Of a stretch of DNA of 22,471 nt, positions 6,947 through 13,501 are shown one piece after another. The notes beneath the pieces are model-generated. The model saw only the letters and a list, made by a program, of their open reading frames with translations, was not told the DNA's origin and ran no database searches. Every line of letters begins with the position of its first letter. Within the stretch, counting starts at the first letter, position 1. The position numbers and the translations under genes were made by a program. Location of the stretch: NCBI GenBank assembly GCA_964366065.1, contig CAYISF010000004.1, positions 1-22,471 of the forward strand. Reading direction: 5' to 3'. The stretch is from JBAZYZ01 sp964366065. GTDB lineage: Bacteria; Patescibacteriota; Minisyncoccia; Phycocordibacterales; VMEP01.

Positions 6947-7492
6947 CTACGTCGGGCGATATCGGGCGGCGGCTTTTTTCTCCGCTCCCCTCGCGGCAAA
7001 GTATCGGGACAGCTCAAATACTCCGAAAAGGACGGCGGAATAGAACAGGTCTCCGGCTAGTGAATTTTTGAAGAAAGGCAATGCCATCACATACGATTCC
7101 AGAAGTCCGGCAGGAGTATGAGAATAAAGTGTTCCAAATTGCCAAACCGCCCAATTTGTAATCAGAAAGAAAAGGAGCGATGAACCGAGCGCGCCGAAAA
7201 AAATCGGCAACGCGCGTTTATGTTTTTGCAAAAAGAAACCAATTGCGCTTGAAAGGGCGAAACTGCCGTAAACAGCAAGCATAATCTGCCACGAATAAAA
7301 CCCGATAAATGCGTCGGCTACGAGCATAACCGCCAAAAAAATAACTAAGGAGTAGCGCAAACCAAGATAGGCGGAAGCGAAAAGCGCTATGGCCGTGACC
7401 GGAGTAAAATTTGCCGCATGCGGCAGGAGCCGGCTCGCTATCCCCAAAATTACCAGAAACACCGCCATAATTATAGACATATTTTTTGACAT
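6947..7492 (-). CDS. DUF6580-like integral membrane protein, candidate cobalamin-related transport component
   Basis: 181 residues with about five or six hydrophobic segments and a basic tail (RGAEKKAAARYRPT). The N-terminal SRLLPHAANFTPVTAIALFA resembles the signature of a family of putative transport proteins that I recall as DUF6580. The NWAVW segment and the final helix GDLFYSAVLFGVFELSRY also fit. The size and topology resemble the substrate-binding S components of ECF vitamin transporters, but no EcfA or EcfT gene is in the window and no S-component signature is certain. It follows the 740-residue toroid protein by 33 bp on the same strand, under the cobalamin riboswitch. I infer that it passes cobalamin or a precursor across the membrane. 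The direct evidence is context only. Confidence 0.72.
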   Translation of the reverse strand: MSKNMSIIMAVFLVILGIASRLLPHAANFTPVTAIALFASAYLGLRYSLVIFLAVMLVADAFIGFYSWQIMLAVYGSFALSSAIGFFLQKHKRALPIFFGALGSSLLFFLITNWAVWQFGTLYSHTPAGLLESYVMALPFFKNSLAGDLFYSAVLFGVFELSRYFAARGAEKKAAARYRPT

Positions 7493-7525
7493 AGTTTTTC
7501 GTAAGTTAATTTTACTACTTTTTAA

Positions 7526-9748
7526 TTACCACCGCCATAGCACTGATAACAAATTACTTATAAAAGATGATATGACATGGGTAATTACCGTGATAATATT
7601 TTGCGAGGTTTTCGCGCCATCGTTTGCTTCCCCGGCGATAAAGACCGCGGCTGTTTGCCCTGCCCTCCTTTGCCGTCCGTCCGTTATCGTCTTGATTGCC
7701 GTTGAATGAGGCGTGGAGGATGCTGGCGCTATGGTAGCGATAATTGGCGCGAGAACCGCTGTTTTGGCGGTGGTAGTGCTATTTTCCGGCACAATCAGTG
7801 AAATAGATGAGGATGCAGCTGTCCCTGTCGCTACTGTGTTTTCCAATATTCCCCCGCCTCCGCCACCAGAGAAAATAGTGGCTACCGGCCGGATGAATGA
7901 AGAAAGAATAACCGCCCATGGTTTGCCTTGCGCCGCCGGAATCGCGTACGCAGTCGCCCAAATACGCGAATTGATATCGGCTGCCATCGGTTCCAATCCC
8001 CCGTCACCCTCTTGCAATGAATATAAATAATCATCAGGAGTATTATTGTTAACAACCCACTGTGAAGACGACTCTGAAAGCGCCGCTATTGCCTGAAGCG
8101 CCCAGCTGGTGGAAAAACTTCCTCCACCGCCGAATCCTCCGTCATTTTGCTGCCGCCCCATCAGATAATTACGCGCTTTTGTTTTCGCCTCCCCGACAGA
8201 GGGGATGGACGGAACAAGCGAGAGAGATTGAATAGCGGCGGCAGTCAAATCAACACTCCCCTCCCAGGAACCATTCGCCTGTTGCTTGGAAATAATAAAA
8301 GTAATTATTTTTTGAATAATTATATCGTCCGCCGAATACCCGCTTTTTATGAGCGGGAGGGTCGCAAAAATGTCGTCATTCACGAGTGACAAACTTCCTA
8401 TTTGAGAACCGTCAAAATTATCTATAATCTTTTGAATGTAATTGGTTCCGGTTCCATCGTACGGATTTATATTTAGGGACAACAAGGCCATGGCACGCCG
8501 TTCGTAATCGGTAACGCTTGTCAATGTATCCGTTGCTCCTTTCAGATAACCGGTGATTTTGTCCTTTGCCGCGCTCGGCGGTCCCGAACCAAACGCGATT
8601 GCCGCCCAATCGGTGTATAAGCTGGGGCCAAAAGACCCGTCGGTGTTTTGATGCGCAACTAAAAATTGAAGGGCTTTATATGTATCAATACTATGGTGGA
8701 AGATAAAACTGTTTCCCCCACTCCCGCCTCCGCCAGAAACAGGGGGTGGGTCGGAGACGGTTACGGATGTATTCGGAAAATATCCGCTTCCCGCAATTCC
8801 AATATTGTAAATGCCGGCAGCCGAAACGGAGAGTGTCGCATTTCCGCTTGAGTCCGTAGTCGATGTAGCAAACTGTGTGGCTGTGAAATTTGAATCAAAC
8901 TGAACTGCTCCTACTGCTTCTCCGCTGGCAGGAACGTACAATCCGGATGACGGGTCGTATTTCTCTGCCGTTACCGTAAATGGCTCGCCGGTTGACACGG
9001 CCGCTTTGTCGGTTGATATCTGCCACTGCGAACCAAAAAATATGTATGCCGCATCGCCGTTTTGAAGGATATATCCGTCCATGCCGAAAAATGGGGATGA
9101 ACCGTTAACGGCATATATCCAATTGAAACAATCTGGCGTGGCTGATGCCGCTGGCACGAAAATACAATTAACTAAAAATGAATTGAATGAACTGAAATAT
9201 TGTAAATCGGTAATGTCAAACGAAGAGGTCGCCGTATCCATGGATGATAAAAGCGCCAACACGCTGCGCGCGGGAATCATATACGAAGTGGTGCTTCCGG
9301 TAGGGGTAAGTGGGACTGGCGCGGCATTCATGGCGGGAAGTACCACTAGAAACGGCCCTAAGAGAGTGTTATTGTCGCGAATCGCAATATAGGCAGTTTC
9401 AGTCGGATTAAGCACGACGCCTATATTAAAGGTCGCCTGCGTCGTGCTTGCCACATTGATTGCACTTGTTGCGGCGCAGATAACAGTCGTCGTACCAAGC
9501 GCAAAGAGACTGTTCGATGGCGGTATACAGACCGGAATGATGGCACTAGTATCAGTGTCACTCGCAGATGCAGAAAATATGACATTGGCGCCGTTTGTGC
9601 TAGTGGCCTCGACTGTAATATCGGCAGGTACCGTTAGGATTGGTTCGTCCGCAAACGCGTATGTGGCGGGAATCATCGCGGCGAATAAGACAATGGCGGT
9701 GATTCCTGTTCTGATTAAGAAACTGACAAAACGCGATGTGTTTTTCAT
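7526..9748 (-). CDS. Secreted multidomain protein: HYR, DUF4430-like, Ig-like, prenyltransferase-like alpha/alpha toroid (transcobalamin-like)
   Basis: 740 residues. Order: signal peptide (about 1-34); HYR-like domain (about 36-111, with VPADITVEATS and GTTTVICAA); a region like the transcobalamin C-terminal domain (about 115-242, FNWIYAVNG then ILQNGDAAYIFFGSQW, with Cys195 and Cys207 able to pair); an Ig-like domain (about 243-333); a Pro/Gly linker (334-347); an alpha/alpha toroid (about 353-610); a Ser/Thr/Pro tail (625-705); and a hydrophobic C-terminal helix. The toroid has at least four QxxDGSFG-type turns, at Gln367, Gln490, Gln534 and Gln579, as in prenyltransferases, terpene cyclases and transcobalamin. 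No catalytic Asp-rich terpene motif is evident, so a binding role fits better than catalysis. It is the second gene after a cobalamin riboswitch. I infer extracellular cobalamin binding; adhesion is the main alternative. Confidence 0.82.
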   Translation of the reverse strand: MKNTSRFVSFLIRTGITAIVLFAAMIPATYAFADEPILTVPADITVEATSTNGANVIFSASASDTDTSAIIPVCIPPSNSLFALGTTTVICAATSAINVASTTQATFNIGVVLNPTETAYIAIRDNNTLLGPFLVVLPAMNAAPVPLTPTGSTTSYMIPARSVLALLSSMDTATSSFDITDLQYFSSFNSFLVNCIFVPAASATPDCFNWIYAVNGSSPFFGMDGYILQNGDAAYIFFGSQWQISTDKAAVSTGEPFTVTAEKYDPSSGLYVPASGEAVGAVQFDSNFTATQFATSTTDSSGNATLSVSAAGIYNIGIAGSGYFPNTSVTVSDPPPVSGGGGSGGNSFIFHHSIDTYKALQFLVAHQNTDGSFGPSLYTDWAAIAFGSGPPSAAKDKITGYLKGATDTLTSVTDYERRAMALLSLNINPYDGTGTNYIQKIIDNFDGSQIGSLSLVNDDIFATLPLIKSGYSADDIIIQKIITFIISKQQANGSWEGSVDLTAAAIQSLSLVPSIPSVGEAKTKARNYLMGRQQNDGGFGGGGSFSTSWALQAIAALSESSSQWVVNNNTPDDYLYSLQEGDGGLEPMAADINSRIWATAYAIPAAQGKPWAVILSSFIRPVATIFSGGGGGGILENTVATGTAASSSISLIVPENSTTTAKTAVLAPIIATIAPASSTPHSTAIKTITDGRQRRAGQTAAVFIAGEANDGAKTSQNIITVITHVISSFISNLLSVLWRW

Positions 9749-9763
9749 AATAATATTAATAAA

Positions 9764-10312
9764 TTAATAATTAACTTTGTCGCTATATTTCCACTCAATA
9801 TGGTCGCCAGCTGAAAGTTTGAGGTCTGAAGCTCCGACAGTTGAGTATTTTCCATTCATATAGAGTGTCCAATAATATCCGCCCGCATTTTTAACGCCGT
9901 TGATGGCTTCAATGAAATAGCCGAGTCCGGAATACTCTTTGGCGGTAAAGGTAAAAGGGGTAGTTTTTGAGAGTATTGTCATCGCTTCGTGCACATTCGC
10001 GTTTTCGGGAACCGTGAAAGTGTAGGCGTTCTCCCCCGCCGAAAGCGTAATGTTTATTTGTTTATTCTCGGGGCGCGGAATATTCCCTCCTACTGATGTT
10101 TTAATATTTTCGGAAGGTGTCTCGGGGGGAACAACCGATTTTGTGCCGGAAAAATTGGTGGGAGCAGCAGTAGGTACAATCGGATTCGTCGTTATTGCCG
10201 GAGCAATTTCCGAACTCGGTAAATAATATCCATCTAAAAACCATATTCCGCCCGCGATAATTATGACTGCGACAAACCCGTATAATATTTTTTTAATTTT
10301 TTCCGGTATCAT
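9764..10312 (-). CDS. Membrane-anchored DUF4430 (transcobalamin C-terminal-like) protein
   Basis: 182 residues: a short basic N-terminus, one transmembrane anchor (about 9-25), a Pro/Thr/Ser-rich stalk (30-85), then a DUF4430 domain (about 86-179). Domain marks are YTFTVPENANVHEAM (the beta strand and helix start), then YYWTLYMNG (146-154), the GASDLKL turn, and SAGDHIEWKY (167-176). These match the family pattern WxxYxNG...L..GD.IxWxY. In animal transcobalamin and intrinsic factor this domain covers the bound cobalamin; bacterial copies are often surface proteins. It is the first gene behind the cobalamin riboswitch and lies 15 bp before the toroid protein, so the two probably act together at the cell surface. 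The function is inferred from domain and riboswitch; no ligand residue can be assigned. Confidence 0.88.
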   Translation of the reverse strand: MIPEKIKKILYGFVAVIIIAGGIWFLDGYYLPSSEIAPAITTNPIVPTAAPTNFSGTKSVVPPETPSENIKTSVGGNIPRPENKQINITLSAGENAYTFTVPENANVHEAMTILSKTTPFTFTAKEYSGLGYFIEAINGVKNAGGYYWTLYMNGKYSTVGASDLKLSAGDHIEWKYSDKVNY

Positions 10313-10340
10313 TTTTTATTATTTTCTTTCTATAACCAAC

Positions 10341-10363
10341 AAAAAAACCTGCGTGAGCAGGGT
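10341..10363 (-). terminator. Riboswitch-controlled intrinsic terminator
   Basis: Read on the minus strand, CCTGC-TCAC-GCAGG forms a stem followed at once by seven T (10341-10347). It lies between the cobalamin aptamer and the first gene, about 30 nt before its ATG. Its 5' arm CCTGCTC can also pair with GAGCAGG at the 3' edge of the aptamer (10412-10418), giving a clear antiterminator alternative. Confidence 0.88.
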
Positions 10364-10399
10364 TCTGTTGGAAGGATCTTTCAATTAGAGAAAGACCAA

Positions 10400-10560
10400 G
10401 CCGCTGTAGTTCCTGCTCGGGATACAGTTATTTGACGACCGGACTCGCCTTAATAAATAAGGATTACCGTTGCGGCACAGTGCCGGAATTTAACCGGACT
10501 TCCAGCCCCGCCGTTCGGCAGGACTCGGGACTTACTCCCGACAAATAACCATTAGTCCAT
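10400..10560 (-). promoter_or_regulatory. Cobalamin (adenosylcobalamin-type) riboswitch aptamer
   Basis: On the minus strand the core matches the B12 riboswitch pattern. GGAAGTCCGGTTAAATTCCGG is followed by CACTGTGCCGCAACGGTAAT (the GCCGCAAC-GTAA core, 10464-10483), a small variable hairpin CCTTA/TAAGG (10448-10462), and the B12-box-like GAGTCCGGTCGTC. Upstream peripheral stems CGGGA/TCCCG and GCCG/CGGC are also present. A terminator and a plausible antiterminator follow, so cobalamin should switch off transcription of the operon below. The boundaries are approximate. The identification rests on consensus by eye. Confidence 0.87.
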
Positions 10561-10574
10561 TATAGGAAAACATT

Positions 10575-10602
10575 AAAAAATAGCAAGGCCTTGTTATTTT
10601 TT
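10575..10602 (-). terminator. Intrinsic terminator of the PEBP gene
   Basis: AAAAAATAGCAAGG (10575-10588) and CCTTGTTATTTTTT (10589-10602) pair over 14 bp with one G-U. There is an A-run on one side and a T-run on the other, so it works in both directions. It overlaps the stop codon of the PEBP gene and separates that transcript from the riboswitch leader. Confidence 0.8.
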
Positions 10603-11130
10603 AGCTTTCTCGTAAAGACCGATTAATTCCGCTTTTTCCAGAATGTGCCACTCCATCGCTTTTTCCACGTCCGCTTTGGTGGAAGAGGCCGGGAGATCCA
10701 AAACGCCGTCTAAAGCGTAAAGCTTGAAGAAATAACGGTGTTCGCGGTCGGGCGGGCATGGACCGGTGTAGCCGGGCCGACCGGCCTCGTTTAGGCCAAT
10801 CAGCCCCTTCGGCTCTTTCCCCTCTTCAATCAGAGATACGGTCGGCGGGATATTGAATACCACCCAGTGAACGAACATTCCGTCGGGCCGGAGGTATTTC
10901 GGCACATCCGGGTCGTCCATGATAAGGGCGAAACTTTTGGTCCCAGCCGGCGCCTCGCTCCAGGAAAGCGGCGGGATAATATTTTCTCCCTCGCAAGTAT
11001 ATTTCGCGGGAATTCTTTCTCCATTGTTAAATACAGAACTTGTTATTTTCATATTTGAGGTTCTTAAGTAAAAATATAATACCCCGAGGAAAAACGCTGC
11101 TATGATAAGCAGAAAAAACAAATTCTTCAT
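10594..11130 (-). CDS. YbhB/YbcL-family PEBP (Raf kinase inhibitor-like) protein, membrane-anchored
   Basis: 178 residues. An uncleaved-looking N-terminal hydrophobic helix (about 3-22) is followed by a full PEBP domain. The family signatures are all present: PPLSWSEAPAGTKSFALIMDDPDVP (53-77, containing DDPD), HWVVFNIP (88-95), GYTGPCPP (120-127) and HRYFFKLYALD (131-141). PEBP domains bind anionic or phospholipid-like ligands in a pocket formed by these motifs; the bacterial role is not well defined. The anchor would place the domain outside the membrane. It starts 3 bp after the stop of the small membrane protein upstream, so the two form one transcript, ended by the palindrome at 10575. 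Confidence 0.92.
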   Translation of the reverse strand: MKNLFFLLIIAAFFLGVLYFYLRTSNMKITSSVFNNGERIPAKYTCEGENIIPPLSWSEAPAGTKSFALIMDDPDVPKYLRPDGMFVHWVVFNIPPTVSLIEEGKEPKGLIGLNEAGRPGYTGPCPPDREHRYFFKLYALDGVLDLPASSTKADVEKAMEWHILEKAELIGLYEKAKK

Positions 11131-11133
11131 AAT

Positions 11134-11322
11134 TTACCGATTGAAGCTAACGGCGCTATAGGCGAGAAAGCCAGCTGCAACGACAGCCAAATAACTAAGC
11201 CACATCGGCACATCCCATCCTCCTATCGCCGCGTCCCATCCGAAAATTACCCGTAAGAGGTGTAAGACCGCTATTACCGAAAACACAATTCCAGCGACTA
11301 AATTAAAAGTTCTTTGCTCCAT
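11134..11322 (-). CDS. Small two-helix membrane protein of unknown function
   Basis: 62 residues from the ATG at 11322: MEQRTFNLVAGIVFSVIAVL, then HLLRVIFGWDAAIGGWDVPMWLSYLAVVAAGFLAYSAVSFNR. Two membrane helices flank a conserved-looking GW-IGGW-VPMW loop, a pattern I associate with a small protein family recurrent in CPR genomes; no function is known to me. An in-frame ATG at 11364 lies upstream, but the likely -10 box of this gene (TATAAT on the minus strand, 11356-11361) would put transcription start inside that extension, so the 11322 start is preferred. Co-transcribed with the PEBP gene. Confidence 0.75.
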   Translation of the reverse strand: MEQRTFNLVAGIVFSVIAVLHLLRVIFGWDAAIGGWDVPMWLSYLAVVAAGFLAYSAVSFNR

Positions 11323-11355
11323 ATTTTTAAAATTAAAAACTACGACCTTTTTATA

Positions 11356-11387
11356 ATTATACATAATTTACGGAACGTTGTTATAAT
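11356..11387. promoter_or_regulatory. Divergent promoters for the small membrane protein (-) and the nuclease (+)
   Basis: Two TATAAT boxes lie back to back: complement of 11356-11361 for the leftward unit and 11382-11387 for the rightward nuclease gene. The rightward box ends only 6 nt before the ATG at 11394, so that mRNA should start at or next to the start codon. The -35 elements are weak. Confidence 0.5.
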
Positions 11388-11393
11388 AATGAT

Positions 11394-12557
11394 ATGCACA
11401 CTTCTTACTCGGCGTTGGATACCTTCAAAATCTGCCCCCTTAAATACAAATATCAGGATATAGACAAATTGAAAGCCCCTAAGCGGATTGAGGCGGTTTT
11501 CGGCACGCTTCTGCACTCCGCGCTCAAGTTTATGTTTGAGCGTAATCCTCTCTACCCCACCGTGGACGAAATCATTGATTTTTTCACCAAAGAATTCAAC
11601 GAGAAGTCGGAAAAAATTATTTGGCCTAATGAAGAGCGAAAAACGGCAGATGAAAAAACGTATTATGAAGAAGGAGTAAAACTTATAAAGAATTTTTACA
11701 AGAAAAATCAGCCATGGAATTTTAACGCCCTGGAACTAGAGAGTCGTTTCGCGCTTGAAATCCCCGACGAAAAAACGGGCGAAACGCACACTCTCGCCGG
11801 CATCATTGACCGCATTGATAAAAACGACGCCGACGGGAGCTATGAAATTATTGACTACAAGACCGGCAAAAAGATGCCGGCGGAAGACAAACTCGCGGAT
11901 AATTTGCAACTTAATGTGTATCACTTGGCGCTCGCTAGCCGCTGGCCGTCCGTAGCCCCTGAGAAAATAAAAATGTCGCTTTATTTTCTGAAACATAATG
12001 AGAAAATCTCTGCGACGCCGGACATAGGTCGGGAAGATAAAACGAAGAAAGCTCTTCTCATAACCATCCGCGAGATTGAGGAAAGAAAAAAGGCGAATAA
12101 TTTTCCGCCCACCCCGGGACCGCTCTGCGATTGGTGCGGATTCCGGAGCCGGTGCCCCATGTGGTCGCATGAATACAAGAAGCCGGAAACGCCGTCGGAT
12201 GAAGAAGTTGCCGCAGCCATCTGTGAATACTTCTCCATCAAAAAAAGCGAAGACGAAAATGACAAGCGACTCAAAGAGCTTCGTGGCAAAATTCTTTCCT
12301 ATATGGAGAGCCAGAATCTCGGCCGCCTTTTCGGCGGAGAAGGATATATAACCAAAACGATTCAGGAGCGGGTCTCGTTTGATATTGAGAGGGTCAGGCC
12401 GATTTTAGAAAAACTCGGGGTTTGGAATGATGCCCTTGAACCGGATATGAAAAAAATTGAGCAACTTGTAAGGTCGCTCCCGGACAACGAGCAAGAAGCG
12501 GCTTTGTCTGCCAAAACTACAAAATCAATTATCACGCTCAAGGCGAGCAAGAAATAA
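11394..12557 (+). CDS. PD-(D/E)XK (RecB/Cas4/AddB-like) nuclease with probable Fe-S cluster
   Basis: 387 residues. The N-terminal YSALDTFKICPLKYKY (5-20) carries Cys14, and GTLLHSAL (37-44) provides the conserved His41. The nuclease core is GIIDRID (136-142, Asp139), EIIDYKTG (151-158, Asp154 and Lys156) and the QLNVY motif (Gln172), the standard order of RecB-type active sites. Cys245, Cys248 and Cys254 in CDWCGFRSRC complete a four-cysteine set of the AddB/Cas4 type that holds a 4Fe-4S cluster. A C-terminal extension of about 130 residues follows. No helicase or cas genes adjoin, so a stand-alone DNA repair or end-processing role is likely; Cas4 function is not supported. A hairpin terminator follows at 12573. 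Confidence 0.9.
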   Translation: MHTSYSALDTFKICPLKYKYQDIDKLKAPKRIEAVFGTLLHSALKFMFERNPLYPTVDEIIDFFTKEFNEKSEKIIWPNEERKTADEKTYYEEGVKLIKNFYKKNQPWNFNALELESRFALEIPDEKTGETHTLAGIIDRIDKNDADGSYEIIDYKTGKKMPAEDKLADNLQLNVYHLALASRWPSVAPEKIKMSLYFLKHNEKISATPDIGREDKTKKALLITIREIEERKKANNFPPTPGPLCDWCGFRSRCPMWSHEYKKPETPSDEEVAAAICEYFSIKKSEDENDKRLKELRGKILSYMESQNLGRLFGGEGYITKTIQERVSFDIERVRPILEKLGVWNDALEPDMKKIEQLVRSLPDNEQEAALSAKTTKSIITLKASKK

Positions 12558-12572
12558 AAAACAGTACTCTTA

Positions 12573-12604
12573 CTATTCTAGTCTTTTGCAAAACACTAGA
12601 ATAG
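12573..12604 (+). terminator. Hairpin at the end of the nuclease gene
   Basis: CTATTCTAGT (12573-12582) and ACTAGAATAG (12595-12604) pair perfectly. Between them, flanked by a single C-C mismatch, is the palindrome TTTTGCAAAA. There is no long U-tract after it, so it may be a 3' stabiliser rather than a strong terminator. Confidence 0.6.
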
Positions 12605-12619
12605 AAATAGTTAGTTATT

Positions 12620-12661
12620 CCCTACCCCCTACAACCTACCAACTACAAACTAAAAACTAAT
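12620..12661 (+). repeat. Heptamer array between convergent genes (6 units)
   Basis: Six 7-nt units in register: CCCTACC, CCCTACA, ACCTACC, AACTACA, AACTAAA, AACTAAT. All keep CTA at positions 3-5, while the outer bases drift gradually from C-rich to A-rich along the array. This is the only array not near a start codon; it abuts the stop of the Ada-like gene. Confidence 0.85.
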
Positions 12662-13087
12662 TCATATTCCCGGACAATTGGCGGCGGGAGTGAGTCCCCT
12701 GGCCTCGGCTTCCTCTTTAGTTTGGAACCAAATCTTGTTGGTTTCGTTTATTTTGCTCACGCCCGAACACCACGGCAGATAATACTTCGTGCCGTTCTTT
12801 GAAGCGACAAATTTCCCTTTTTCCGCAGGTGCTTGCTGATTTGATTGATTTATCTGGTTTGTTTTGGGCGCTCCCGCTGTATTCCCTTCCGATATGTCCG
12901 TAACCGTTATAGGTTCGCGGCTGTCCTCTATCTTTGATAGCCGGCCCAGGCCGAAACTGGCAAAAGCAACGAGGATAATTGTCAGGGCGATAAAAATATC
13001 CTTCTTCTGCAAAAGCTCAAGGAATCTTTTCCCCGCCAGCTGCACCCTATTGCCAAAATCTTTGAAATGGTTTAATATCTTATCCAT
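12662..13087 (-). CDS. Membrane-anchored protein with Ada-like (metal-binding fold) C-terminal domain
   Basis: 141 residues. An amphipathic basic N-terminus (1-30), one transmembrane helix (about 31-48), a Gln/Asn/Pro-rich linker (55-90), then a compact domain: FVASKNGTKYYLPWCSG, NKIWFQTKEEAEARGLTPAANC. The pattern F-as-k-g-KyH/Y-pWC ... kiWF-skeeAea-GyxPxxxC resembles the Ada zinc-binding domain (PF02805 type), which in Ada senses methyl phosphotriesters. Only two of the four Ada cysteines are here, so zinc binding and methyl transfer are doubtful. Similar domains occur next to nucleases and competence proteins, so nucleic-acid contact outside the membrane is a guess. It faces the PD-(D/E)XK gene convergently. 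Confidence 0.72.
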   Translation of the reverse strand: MDKILNHFKDFGNRVQLAGKRFLELLQKKDIFIALTIILVAFASFGLGRLSKIEDSREPITVTDISEGNTAGAPKTNQINQSNQQAPAEKGKFVASKNGTKYYLPWCSGVSKINETNKIWFQTKEEAEARGLTPAANCPGI

Positions 13088-13120
13088 TGTTAATTAATTA
13101 TACGGCATTTAAGTATTTGG

Positions 13121-13161
13121 TATAAAGCTACCACCTACTTACTACCACCTACAACCTACCA
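13121..13161 (+). repeat. Heptamer array forming the rpmA leader, with -10 box
   Basis: Five 7-nt units (13127-13161): GCTACCA, CCTACTT, ACTACCA, CCTACAA, CCTACCA, then AAT and the rpmA ATG. TATAAA at 13121-13126 is a plausible -10 box, so the mRNA leader would consist almost wholly of the array. It is G-free, hence unstructured, and lacks a Shine-Dalgarno sequence. Confidence 0.75.
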
Positions 13162-13164
13162 AAT

Positions 13165-13437
13165 ATGGCCCATCGAAAAGCCGGCGGAACAGCCAGTAAT
13201 CTAAGAGATTCAAACCCAAAATACCTGGGAGTTAAACTCTCCGACGGAGAAACCGCAAAAGCGGGCTCTATTTTAGTGCGCCAACGCGGCACGAAAATAA
13301 TGCCCGGTAAAAATGTCGGCTTGGGCAATGACCATACGCTTTTTGCCCTTAAGCCGGGGTTGGTTAAATACGGCTCCACGCGAAAAACCGGATTTGACGG
13401 AAAAACCGTCGTTAAGAAAATCGTTGATGTTCAATAA
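13165..13437 (+). CDS. rpmA: 50S ribosomal protein L27
   Basis: 90 residues. The start MAHRKAGGTASNLRDSNPKYLG is the classic bL27 N-terminus, which reaches the peptidyl-transferase centre. ILVRQRGTKIMPGKNVGLG and DHTLFALKPG follow, as in the family. There is no N-terminal cleavage extension of the Firmicutes type. In most bacteria rpmA follows rplU directly; here rplU is about 6 kb away on the opposite strand. A strong bidirectional terminator follows. Confidence 0.97.
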   Translation: MAHRKAGGTASNLRDSNPKYLGVKLSDGETAKAGSILVRQRGTKIMPGKNVGLGNDHTLFALKPGLVKYGSTRKTGFDGKTVVKKIVDVQ

Positions 13438-13456
13438 TTAAAATATTAAACTAAAC

Positions 13457-13498
13457 AAAAAACCCCTTTGCTCCGCCAGTTGGCGGACGGGGGTTTTT
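13457..13498. terminator. Bidirectional terminator between rpmA and rplI
   Basis: AAAAAACCCC (13457-13466) pairs with GGGGTTTTT (to 13498) around an inner perfect stem TCCGCCA-GT-TGGCGGA (13072-type register at 13472-13487). A T-run on the plus strand and an A-run that gives U on the minus strand let it serve both convergent genes. Confidence 0.88.
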
Positions 13499-13501
13499 GT
13501 T

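Noticed and set aside
9081..9392. 103-codon plus-strand ORF (and neighbours at 7713-8030, 9444-9767) opposite the toroid protein
   Set aside because: They are antisense shadows of the 740-residue gene, with no recognisable domain and no start signals.
7526..9748. Toroid protein as a terpene cyclase or prenyltransferase enzyme
   Set aside because: It is secreted, lacks an evident Asp-rich catalytic motif and sits behind a cobalamin riboswitch with DUF4430 partners, so binding fits better.
12620..13161. Could the heptamer arrays be a CRISPR array?
   Set aside because: Units are 7 nt, contiguous and without spacers; no cas genes are nearby, and the Cas4-like nucleases lack cas neighbours.
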